Position numbers and translations under genes: made by a program
Notes under the pieces: model-generated
What the model saw: the letters and a program-made list of their open reading frames with translations, nothing else
What the model was told of the DNA's origin: nothing
The model's database searches: none
In this document: piece by piece, positions 1 to 5,660 of the stretch
Numbering within the stretch: position 1 is the first letter of the stretch
Layout of the letters: the number at the start of each line of letters is the position of its first letter
Source: an uncultured Porphyromonadaceae bacterium
GTDB lineage: Bacteria > Bacteroidota > Bacteroidia > Bacteroidales > CAMTPD01
Direction: 5' to 3'
Assembly (NCBI GenBank): GCA_947074265.1
Contig: CAMTPD010000132.1
Location: 1-5,707, forward strand
DNA: 5,707 nt

Positions 1-49
1 ATCTACACCAGGCCGTACACTCTTTCCCTACACGACGCTCTTCCGATCT
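1..49 (+). other. Illumina P5-side sequencing adapter (not genomic)
   Basis: This is library adapter, not organism DNA. Bases 1-8 (ATCTACAC) match the inner end of the P5 flow-cell oligo. Bases 9-16 (CAGGCCGT) occupy the i5 index position. Bases 17-49 match the 33-base TruSeq read 1 adapter, ending in CTCTTCCGATCT. Genomic sequence begins at 50. The match is from memory of the adapter sequences but covers the whole segment. Together with the P7-side adapter at the other end it shows that both contig ends are artificial. Confidence 0.97.
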
Positions 50-170
50 ATCCTACATTTTAAACTTCAAACAATCAGACGATCAACATAAATCAAGAAT
101 TCTTAAATAACAGGAAGATTGCCTCTCTAAACTTGTTATATAAACTAACATCAATAAACAAGAATCGGAT
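50..170 (+). promoter_or_regulatory. Leader and probable promoter region of the repeat-protein gene
   Basis: This is 121 bases of A/T-rich DNA without a gene, between the adapter junction and the first start codon. It should hold the promoter of the 171-548 gene, but no good TAnnTTTG box is visible. The best candidate is weak: TTG at 119-121, followed 17 bases later by TATAAAC at 139-145. The bases before the ATG (AAGAATCGGAT) give at most a faint Shine-Dalgarno signal. The left edge is cut by the contig end, so regulatory sites may be missing. Confidence 0.3.
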
Positions 171-548
171 ATGAAACCAGTAATTATTCTTTTATCAGCA
201 GTGATGACTTTAGGATCGGGTAGTTTATTATTTGCTCAGAATAAAGTAAAGAAGACAGCAGAAAAGGTTGCATCTGAAACCGAAAAGATATACGATACAA
301 CCAAGGTAGAAACGAAAAAGGAATATAAAGAAGCTAAAAAATCGACGAAAGAGAACTACAAAGAAGTAAAAGAAGCTACTAAAGAGCAATACGACGAAAC
401 GAGCAAGAAGGCTGACAAAAATTACGAGAAAGCAAAGGATGAAGCCAAAGATGCTTATGATAAAACAAAGTCTGAAACAACGAAAGAGTACAAGACAACC
501 AAAAAGGATGTCAAGAAAGAGTTTGAAGATCTCAAGAAAAAGTTCTAA
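171..548 (+). CDS. Secreted Lys/Glu-rich protein of eight 11-residue repeats (LEA/apolipoprotein-like helix)
   Basis: I do not recognise a named family. Residues 1-23 form a signal peptide: a Lys2 n-region, a hydrophobic core and a likely cut after F-A-Q. The mature 102 residues contain 32 Lys and 25 Asp/Glu but no Gly, Pro, Cys, Trp, His or Arg, so a single long helix is expected. From residue 38 to the last residue there are eight exact 11-residue units, with aromatics at 41, 52, 63, 74, 85, 96, 107 and 118. Small or aliphatic residues fall 3 and 7 positions after each aromatic, giving the a/d/h spacing of a hendecad coiled coil. Residues 27-37 look like a ninth, degenerate unit with Ala30 in the aromatic place. 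Such 11-mers occur in group 3 LEA proteins and in exchangeable apolipoproteins. A periplasmic stress-protective, envelope-spacing or surface-binding role is only inference. The ATG is chosen because the signal peptide starts there. A hairpin terminator follows. Confidence 0.85.
   Translation: MKPVIILLSAVMTLGSGSLLFAQNKVKKTAEKVASETEKIYDTTKVETKKEYKEAKKSTKENYKEVKEATKEQYDETSKKADKNYEKAKDEAKDAYDKTKSETTKEYKTTKKDVKKEFEDLKKKF
282..545 (+). repeat. Eight tandem 33-bp units encoding hendecad repeats
   Basis: Each 33-bp unit encodes 11 residues, and the eighth ends exactly at the stop codon. The units are conserved in protein pattern (aromatic at position 4, Lys at position 8 in seven of eight, Thr/Ala/Val at position 11 in seven, Phe in the last) but diverged in DNA. 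Typical units read KKEYKEAKKST and KENYKEVKEAT. The divergence suggests old duplication kept by selection for helix geometry, not recent slippage. Confidence 0.85.
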
Positions 549-574
549 ACTCATCGTTTTCTCTACCATACAGC

Positions 575-620
575 AATCCCGAAGAACAAACTTACGACTT
601 GTCCTTTGGGATTTGTTTTA
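575..620 (+). terminator. Rho-independent terminator of the repeat-protein gene
   Basis: AATCCC at 575-580 pairs with GGGATT at 608-613. The stem continues inward through G581·T607, A582-T606, A583-T605 and G584-C604, then one A/C mismatch, then A586-T602, C587-G601, A588-T600 and A589-T599. The loop is 9 bases (590-598). The tract TTTGTTTTA at 612-620 supplies the T-rich tail. It starts 26 bases after the stop codon of the 171-548 gene, where a terminator is expected. Confidence 0.7.
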
Positions 621-675
621 CCCGGATCCTAGCCATCCCATATCTTCTCGACAACATTCTTGAAATCGAATTCTG

Positions 676-700
676 TAAATCTTTATTTTTAGAAGATTTA
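676..700. repeat. 8-bp perfect inverted repeat upstream of proC
   Basis: TAAATCTT at 676-683 is the exact reverse complement of AAGATTTA at 693-700, with a 9-base spacer. It lies 34 bases before the proC -7 box, where an activator or repressor could bind. It is A/T-rich and could arise by chance, so the operator role is a guess. Confidence 0.3.
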
Positions 701-712
701 AGCCAATACAAC

Positions 713-742
713 TATGCATGCTCATCTTTTGAGCTACTTTTG
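713..742 (+). promoter_or_regulatory. Bacteroidota-type promoter of proC
   Basis: TACTTTTG at 735-742 is a full match to the Bacteroidota -7 box TAnnTTTG. TATG at 713-716, 18 bases upstream, matches three of four bases of the -33 box TTTG. Transcription would start near 749, giving a leader of about 25 bases before the ATG at 774. No Shine-Dalgarno motif is present in that A-rich leader, as is usual in this phylum. Confidence 0.6.
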
Positions 743-773
743 TGGGAATAACCATCTATAAAAACGAGTAAAC

Positions 774-1577
774 ATGAATATAACCATTATCGGTGTAGGC
801 AATATGGGTAGCGCCATCGCTCGCGGACTGGTAAAGTCCGGAGCTATCAATGCCTCTCAACTCACATGTACGGATCTTGATACTAAACTGCTTGATAGAA
901 TCCAGAGTTTCAACTCTGAAATCAACATAAGCCAAAACAATACGGAAGCAATCGCAAATGCTGATGTTGTGATCTTAGCCGTGAAACCATGGAAAGTAGA
1001 AAGTACCCTTTCGGCTTTGAAGTACAAACTTAATTTTAATAAGCAAGTACTTGTAAGTATTGCTGCCGGTATTACGTTTGATGAGCTAAGTGGCTACGTA
1101 AGCAAAGAGCACATTGATGAGGAAGAAAATAATCCGGTATTATTTAGAGTGATCCCAAATACTGCGATCGAAGTAATGCAAAGTATGACATTCATCGCTT
1201 CACACAATGCAGACAAAGCTCAAGAAGAACTTATCGTAGATTTGTTTAACAAATTAGGTAACGCAATGCTTATCGAAGAAGACCAAATGACTGCCGGAAC
1301 AGCACTTGCTTCATGTGGTATTGCTTATGCACTTCGTTACATTCGTGCAGCAATGGAAGGTGGTATCGAATTAGGCTTCTACCCGGATCAATCGAAAGAA
1401 ATCGTAATCGAAACCATTCAAGGAGCTTTGGATTTACTTCGTGAAAACAAAAGCAATCCGGAAACAGAAATCGATAAAGTTACAACACCCGGAGGTATCA
1501 CCATTCGCGGTTTGAACGAAATGGAGATGAACGGATTTACAGCAGCCGTAATCAAAGGCCTTCGTGCTTCTAAATAA
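774..1577 (+). CDS. proC: Pyrroline-5-carboxylate reductase
   Basis: This cytosolic enzyme reduces 1-pyrroline-5-carboxylate to L-proline with NAD(P)H (EC 1.5.1.2), the last step of proline synthesis. The 267 residues match the usual family length of about 260-280. The N-terminal Rossmann domain starts with IIGVGNMGSAI (5-15, GxGxMG nucleotide loop), and ILAVKP (67-72) closes the cofactor side. RVIPNT (125-130) is the conserved turn near the substrate. The C-terminal helical dimerisation domain includes TAGTALASCGIAY (173-185) and the family signature VTTPGGITIRGL (236-247), in which Ile242 stands where Thr is common. The ATG at 774 sits directly before the Rossmann strand, so the start is secure. 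No proA or proB is adjacent; instead it converges on the proline-oxidising operon, so enzymes making and consuming P5C lie next to each other. It probably has its own promoter (-7 box at 735-742). Confidence 0.97.
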   Translation: MNITIIGVGNMGSAIARGLVKSGAINASQLTCTDLDTKLLDRIQSFNSEINISQNNTEAIANADVVILAVKPWKVESTLSALKYKLNFNKQVLVSIAAGITFDELSGYVSKEHIDEEENNPVLFRVIPNTAIEVMQSMTFIASHNADKAQEELIVDLFNKLGNAMLIEEDQMTAGTALASCGIAYALRYIRAAMEGGIELGFYPDQSKEIVIETIQGALDLLRENKSNPETEIDKVTTPGGITIRGLNEMEMNGFTAAVIKGLRASK

Positions 1578-1601
1578 TTCGGACAAAATAAAATATAAGA
1601 A

Positions 1602-1651
1602 CAAACCCTGCATTACAGTGATTACTGCGATGCAGGGTTTGCCTTTTTATT
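1602..1651. terminator. Bidirectional terminator between proC and the proline dehydrogenase gene
   Basis: CAAACCCTGCAT (1602-1613) pairs perfectly over 12 bp with ATGCAGGGTTTG (1630-1641). The 16-base apical part holds a second small stem, CAGT (1616-1619) with ACTG (1624-1627), closed by the tetraloop GATT. CCTTTTTATT at 1642-1651 gives the T tail for proC transcripts. Read leftward, the T-rich tract below 1602 gives a weaker tail for the convergent operon. The stop codons of the two genes lie 24 bases to the left and 17 bases to the right of the stem. Confidence 0.9.
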
Positions 1652-1658
1652 GAACTAA

Positions 1659-2858
1659 TTATACCGGTTTATTTTCTAACACTTCTTTTCCCGCTTGCTT
1701 GCGTCGTGCAATTTCAGACTTCAACATCCGTAGTTCGCGCCCTGTTTGTCCGGCCACCGAACTATTCTCTTGCATCCGCCTCAACAAATAAGGCAATACT
1801 TTTTCGACCGGAGCATACGGAACATACTTTGTCGTATTGTATCCGGCATGAGCAAGATTGAATGAAATATTGTCACTCATTCCCAATAATTGGGCAAAGA
1901 AAATACGGTGATCGTTGGGGCGTAAACCGTTTGCCTCAATCGCTTCGGCCAGCAACTTGCAACTCTCTTCGTTGTGCGTACCGCAAAACAATTCGAACGT
2001 ATCTATATGTTCTACGACAAAACGCACACCCGCATTGAAGTTGTCATCGGTTTCTTGTTTGGTTGCACAAATAGGCGACGGATAATCAAGCTGCTTGGCT
2101 CGTGCCCGCTCCTTTTCCATGTATGCTCCACGTACAAACTTCATCCCGATTAGATAGCCTTTGGTCTGCGCGTCCTTATAAAGTTTTCGTAAATAAGCCA
2201 TTCGATCGTGCCGATACATCTGCAACGTTGCAAAAATATAAGCCCTTTCGGTATTATACATTTCCATGGCCTGCTCGGTAAGATCATCGATCAGATCTTG
2301 CATTTTGTACTCTTCTGCATCCACAAGCAACCGCACGTTAAGGCGGGCAGCCGTTTCGCAAAGCGACATAAAACGCGTTTGGAAGATGTGATAAGAATGC
2401 TTCTCCTCTTCACCGTATTCAGTTACGTCTTTCAAGATTCCCTCCATCTGCGCTTCGGTCACCAGTCCCGAAGGTTTAAACACAGCATACGCAATAGCCG
2501 AATTGCCCGCTGCATTCTTGATCGAATGAATAATTTCGTTGTACGTATGTTGCGTATCCGTATCACTATCTCCCCCTTCGGCAGAATAATCGAGCGTAGA
2601 AAGAATGTGAAACTCTTGCAGTTTCTCTATAATCGGTTTGCAATCATCGAGATCCTCTCCACCCACAAACTGTTTGTATAACGTAGGCTTCATAATCCAG
2701 GCCAACGGAATGTTGTGCTGAAGCATAAAAGAAGAAGCTTTTGAGCTGAGGTCAACAATGGTTCCACTTTGAATTGTTTTAAATAAACAATAAGCCCGGT
2801 AAAGGTCGAAGTCGCTTTTGTATCCGAAAGCAATCTCCGTATTGTTGAAGTTCACCAT
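1659..2858 (-). CDS. Proline dehydrogenase (monofunctional, FAD-dependent)
   Basis: It oxidises L-proline to 1-pyrroline-5-carboxylate, passing electrons through FAD to the quinone pool (EC 1.5.5.2), probably at the inner membrane face. Starting at the ATG it has 399 residues; an in-frame TTG at 2864 would add two. I prefer ATG, 12 bases after the pruA stop. Positions below count from the TTG. The PRODH barrel is complete: FKPSG (129-133), DAEE (182-185), KFVRGAY (242-248), CGTHNEE (294-300), QLLGMSDNISF (325-335) and YVPYAPVEKVLPYLLRRMQEN (347-367, two residues at each end named here only as Y347 and N367). R362, R363 and E366 have the spacing of the E. coli PutA substrate residues R555, R556 and E559, and Y347 that of Y540. 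LYKQFVGGE (62-70) and the C-terminus resemble mitochondrial PRODH. There is no PutA fusion. The product is passed to the enzyme encoded by pruA just upstream. Confidence 0.95.
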   Translation of the reverse strand: MVNFNNTEIAFGYKSDFDLYRAYCLFKTIQSGTIVDLSSKASSFMLQHNIPLAWIMKPTLYKQFVGGEDLDDCKPIIEKLQEFHILSTLDYSAEGGDSDTDTQHTYNEIIHSIKNAAGNSAIAYAVFKPSGLVTEAQMEGILKDVTEYGEEEKHSYHIFQTRFMSLCETAARLNVRLLVDAEEYKMQDLIDDLTEQAMEMYNTERAYIFATLQMYRHDRMAYLRKLYKDAQTKGYLIGMKFVRGAYMEKERARAKQLDYPSPICATKQETDDNFNAGVRFVVEHIDTFELFCGTHNEESCKLLAEAIEANGLRPNDHRIFFAQLLGMSDNISFNLAHAGYNTTKYVPYAPVEKVLPYLLRRMQENSSVAGQTGRELRMLKSEIARRKQAGKEVLENKPV

Positions 2859-2870
2859 ACGCAAACCGTT

Positions 2871-4502
2871 TTATTCGTGCTTCATAAACGGATAAGTATA
2901 ATCCACCGGCGGCACCAACGTCTCTTTGATCGAGCGCGGACTTACCCAACGAAGCAAGTTTAACCCGCAACCCGCTTTATCGTTCGTACCCGATGCTCTC
3001 GATCCGCCAAAAGGCTGATTACCCACAACCGCACCCGTAGGTTTATCGTTGATATAGAAGTTTCCGGCTGCATAACGCAAAGTATCAAACGCCTTCATCA
3101 CCGCATAGCGATCGCGCGCAAAGATAGACCCCGTAAGCGCATAAGGAGAAGTCGCATCGCACACTTTGAGCGTCTCTTCAAACTTATCGTCCGGATAAAC
3201 ATATACACTAAGCACCGGTCCGAAAATCTCTTCGGTCATTGTTTTGAACGACGGAGTCTTTGCCTCGATCACTGTAGGATAAACGAAATACCCTTTCGAC
3301 TTGTCTCCTTTTCCGCCAAACACAATCTCCGCATCGGCCGACTGTTTTGCAAAATCAATATAAGCCATAATCGTATCAAACGAAGGCTCATCAATCACCG
3401 CATTCATAAAGTTAGAGAAGTCGCGCACATCGCCCGGAATCATATGTTCAATCATTGCACCAATACGCTCTTTGAGTCCGTTCCACATCGAAGCCGGAAC
3501 ATACGCACGCGAAGCAGCCGAGCATTTCTGACCTTGGTATTCAAAAGCTCCGCGCACCATCGCAACAGCCACTTCATCCGCACAAGCAGAAGGATGCACA
3601 AAAATGAAATCCTTACCACCTGTTTCCCCTACAATTTTCGGATAAGAACGATATCCCGCAAGATTCTCTCCAATTCCTTTCCAAAGCGTATTAAATGTAT
3701 GTGTTGATCCTGTAAAATGAAGTCCGGCAAACGACGGATGTGCAAGAATGGTTTTTCCGATCACACTTCCCTGCCCCGGAATAAAGTTAATAACCCCATC
3801 GGGAACACCAGCCTTCTTAAAGATCTTCATCAATAAATAATTGGAATAGATGGCCGTAGTAGAAGGCTTCCAAACAGAAACATTCCCCATCAAAACGGGA
3901 GAAAGATTCAGGTTACTGGCAATGGCCGTAAAGTTGAACGGAGTCAGTGCAAACACAAACCCTTCGAGTGCTCGGTATTCGGTTCTGTTGATAACGCCCG
4001 TACTTTGAATAGGCTGATCGGCATAAATCTGAGAAGCAAAGTGCGTATTGAAACGTAAAAAGTCGATCGCTTCGCAAGGCGCATCAATCTCCGCCTGATA
4101 CGGATTTTTACTTTGCCCCGCCATTACTGCGGCATTCATCGCATAGCGGTATTTTGTCGAAAGCAACTCGGCCACTTTCATCGTTATCGAAGCGCGCTCT
4201 ACCCAAGGCAATCTACTCCATTCCCCATGCGCTTTCATTGCCGCCTCAACAGCCATCGCAACTTCTTTTTCGCCCGCTTTATGATACGTCGCCAAAACAT
4301 GATGGTGATCGTGTGGCATTACCACCTTTCCGGTATCACCCGTGCGCACCTCTTTACCTCCAATAATTAGTGGAATATCCTCAACATGTGTGGTTACCTC
4401 TTGAAGACTCTTTTTTAATAATTCCCGCTCCGAAGTTCCGGGTGCATAACTCTTGATTGGTTCGTTGGCCGGCAACGGAAACTGAAAAACTGCATTATTC
4501 AT
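2871..4502 (-). CDS. pruA: L-glutamate gamma-semialdehyde (P5C) dehydrogenase, ALDH4A1-like
   Basis: It oxidises glutamate-gamma-semialdehyde, the open form of P5C, to L-glutamate with NAD+ (EC 1.2.1.88), completing proline catabolism in the cytosol. The 543 residues cover a whole aldehyde dehydrogenase. Visible motifs are TPFNFTA (187-193, oxyanion Asn190), WKPS (211-214), FTGS (263-266), GETGGKD (292-298, general base Glu293), GQKCSA (324-329, nucleophile Cys327), EEIFGPVLSVYVYPDDK (424-440) and the substrate-anchoring GNQPFGGSRASGTNDKAG (494-511). The N-terminal part (residues 18-50), EEIFGPVLSVYVYPDDK and SRASGTNDK closely resemble my recollection of human ALDH4A1, so this is the mitochondrial-type class (TIGR01236-like) and not the PutA or RocA class. 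The ATG at 4502 is well placed behind a strong promoter. It is the first gene of a two-gene operon with proline dehydrogenase. Confidence 0.96.
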   Translation of the reverse strand: MNNAVFQFPLPANEPIKSYAPGTSERELLKKSLQEVTTHVEDIPLIIGGKEVRTGDTGKVVMPHDHHHVLATYHKAGEKEVAMAVEAAMKAHGEWSRLPWVERASITMKVAELLSTKYRYAMNAAVMAGQSKNPYQAEIDAPCEAIDFLRFNTHFASQIYADQPIQSTGVINRTEYRALEGFVFALTPFNFTAIASNLNLSPVLMGNVSVWKPSTTAIYSNYLLMKIFKKAGVPDGVINFIPGQGSVIGKTILAHPSFAGLHFTGSTHTFNTLWKGIGENLAGYRSYPKIVGETGGKDFIFVHPSACADEVAVAMVRGAFEYQGQKCSAASRAYVPASMWNGLKERIGAMIEHMIPGDVRDFSNFMNAVIDEPSFDTIMAYIDFAKQSADAEIVFGGKGDKSKGYFVYPTVIEAKTPSFKTMTEEIFGPVLSVYVYPDDKFEETLKVCDATSPYALTGSIFARDRYAVMKAFDTLRYAAGNFYINDKPTGAVVGNQPFGGSRASGTNDKAGCGLNLLRWVSPRSIKETLVPPVDYTYPFMKHE

Positions 4503-4546
4503 ATTAGATTGTTTTTGTGGTCATTAGATCAAATACTCAATACCTA

Positions 4547-4576
4547 CAAATTTAGAAAAAAAAGCGAATCCGCAAA
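4547..4576 (-). promoter_or_regulatory. Bacteroidota-type promoter of the pruA-proline dehydrogenase operon
   Basis: Read on the minus strand, TTTG (4576-4573) is the -33 box and TAAATTTG (4554-4547) is a full match to the -7 box TAnnTTTG, with 18 bases between. The spacer holds an uninterrupted run of eight T (4563-4556). Transcription would begin near 4541, leaving a leader of about 40 bases before the pruA ATG at 4502. No Shine-Dalgarno motif is visible. Confidence 0.75.
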
Positions 4577-4600
4577 CTTTTCAACAATTTATTCGCAAAC
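4564..4600. repeat. Paired operator-like repeats over and upstream of the operon -33 box
   Basis: CGCAAAC occurs twice, at 4571-4577 and 4594-4600, with starts 23 bases apart (about two helical turns). GCGAAT (4564-4569) and ATTCGC (4591-4596) form a 6-bp inverted repeat around the same stretch. The proximal direct repeat contains the -33 TTTG. This arrangement would suit a dimeric regulator controlling proline catabolism, but the units are short and no regulator gene is present in the window. Confidence 0.3.
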
Positions 4601-4840
4601 ACCCACTTTCGATTCACATTTATCATACAAAGCAACCATCCTCCTTAAAAACCTTTCTCTAGTCAGAAACCACACGCATCATCAAAAGTCCACTTCACTC
4701 CCGCATCCACATTATACATACTACTGATCATCATCGCCCTTGAATGCTTTTAGATATAAAAGCTCCTAATTCCATTATTTATCTATCAACAAACAGACTA
4801 CTACAACTCATTTTATACAATAAGCAATCGACAAATCAAC

Positions 4841-5308
4841 TTAAACATCCCAATCCAAAAGATTCCAATCGTCTTTCTTTTCAGGAATATTGATATCGAT
4901 ATATGGATTAATTAGTTTCAGTTGAGCAATAAACTGCTCTTCATCGACAGGCGAAATCAAGATATATGAAGAATGGGCATTCTTCGTAAACGTAACACCA
5001 AGTCTCTTTAATGAAGCAGCAGGAGAAGAAAGCGGATTATAAGACCTTTCGATCGAACGAATGCTTTTAATGTTAATACGCATAACGCGAATAAACCAAA
5101 TATGCAAAGACAAAGTAGCCTCCGAAATAGCATATCGAATACCCGAAAGCAGCAACATTACAAAAACAAAAACACCAATAAACACACCCATTTCAACAGA
5201 GTCACCACTTCTAAACACAGCAATAGAGCCAAACATTAGTACTCCTGCAATCAAAATCATCAGTAAAACACTGATACGCGATCTAAATACAATTTGTTTA
5301 ACAGCCAT
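4841..5308 (-). CDS. Small membrane protein with C-terminal bacterial PH-like domain
   Basis: The function is unknown; it is probably a membrane-anchored protein of the bacterial PH-domain group (bPH_4, formerly DUF1200, from memory). Starting at the ATG at 5308 it has 155 residues. Two membrane helices (about 12-32 and 41-57) are joined by a short polar loop (33-40), followed by a soluble domain of about 80 residues. Typical elements there are YAISEATLSL (59-68), INIKSIRSIE (78-87), SPAASLKRLGVTF (95-107) and ISPVDEEQFIAQL (118-130). The tail is acidic and ends in D-W-N-L-L-D-W-D-V. The frame is open back to a TTG at 5383, and another ATG lies at 5332. I choose 5308 because a promoter-like pair lies at 5347-5376, and AAAGGA stands just before this ATG. 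The pruA promoter lies between this gene and the operon, so it is probably a separate unit. Confidence 0.8.
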   Translation of the reverse strand: MAVKQIVFRSRISVLLMILIAGVLMFGSIAVFRSGDSVEMGVFIGVFVFVMLLLSGIRYAISEATLSLHIWFIRVMRINIKSIRSIERSYNPLSSPAASLKRLGVTFTKNAHSSYILISPVDEEQFIAQLKLINPYIDINIPEKKDDWNLLDWDV

Positions 5309-5660
5309 AGTCCTTTGATTTAAGTTTAACATCCATTTATCTGCCGTAAATATAATACACTTCCCTAAAAAGCAAGCAATCAACGTAATGATAATCTACT
5401 CCTCACAGCCATGTAGCTGCCCAATTGTACAGATCACTTTACAGAAAACAATCTCAGCAAGTTGAGCAAATACAAAATGCAACCGCCCAATACCCAACAA
5501 GTATTATTTTGATACACCGCTTCCAAAGACCTTATTAACAACGAAAAGAAACCGTAATCTCACAGACTCTTATCGTTGCAAATAGTTTGTTTCTTTTTAG
5601 TCAAATGAAGACTGCAACTGGATGAAAAGAAGCCTTTTCATGCTTGCTTTATCCCGAATA
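5309..5660. other. Non-coding right end of the genomic insert
   Basis: These 352 bases, up to the adapter junction, hold the promoter region of the PH-domain gene and otherwise no convincing gene on either strand. The one clear structure is a hairpin at 5622-5641: ATGAAAAG, loop AAGC, then CTTTTCAT. It has no good T tail on the plus side. It might belong to a neighbouring gene beyond the contig end. Confidence 0.55.
5347..5376 (-). promoter_or_regulatory. Possible promoter of the PH-domain gene
   Basis: On the minus strand CTTG (5376-5373) and TATATTTA (5354-5347) each match the -33 TTTG and -7 TAnnTTTG boxes except for one base. They are 18 bases apart, the same spacing as at proC and pruA. 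Transcription would start near 5340, making the upstream TTG start (5383) impossible and favouring the ATG at 5308 with a leader of about 33 bases. Confidence 0.45.

Larger units (their letters stand above)
4503..4840. other. Intergenic region between pruA and the PH-domain gene
   Basis: These 338 bases contain no convincing gene. The pruA-proximal part holds the operon promoter and nearby repeats. The middle (about 4610-4740) is C/A-rich and featureless to my eye. A small hairpin lies at 4746-4763: GCTTTTA, loop GATA, then TAAAAGC. It lies 78 bases past the stop of the PH-domain gene and lacks a clear T tail in that direction, so it is at best a weak terminator. A short rightward open frame at 4509-4727 shows no family features. 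Confidence 0.6.

Noticed and set aside
282..545. CRISPR-like array of 33-bp repeats
   Set aside because: The 33-bp periodicity is protein-coding hendecads without spacers, and the DNA units are diverged.
228..569. Leftward 113-residue Phe/Leu-rich open frame resembling a membrane protein
   Set aside because: It is the antisense of the Lys/Glu-rich repeat gene: Lys and Glu codons read backwards give Phe and Leu. The plus-strand reading has a signal peptide and exact 11-residue repeats.
439..663. Rightward 74-residue open frame
   Set aside because: It overlaps the repeat gene in another frame and runs through its terminator hairpin, with no recognisable protein features.
2208..2681. Rightward 157-residue open frame inside the proline dehydrogenase gene
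   Set aside because: It is antisense to a well-conserved enzyme and shows no family motifs.
2862..2864. TTG as start of proline dehydrogenase
   Set aside because: An ATG two codons later (2858) gives the same protein and is the more likely start; both are possible.
4509..4727. Rightward 72-residue open frame in the pruA upstream gap
   Set aside because: It crosses the minus-strand promoter, has low-complexity composition and no start signal.
5599..5643. Leftward 14-codon frame starting ATGAAAAGG, a possible leader peptide
   Set aside because: It lies within a hairpin, has no downstream amino-acid operon or attenuator, and is short enough to be chance.
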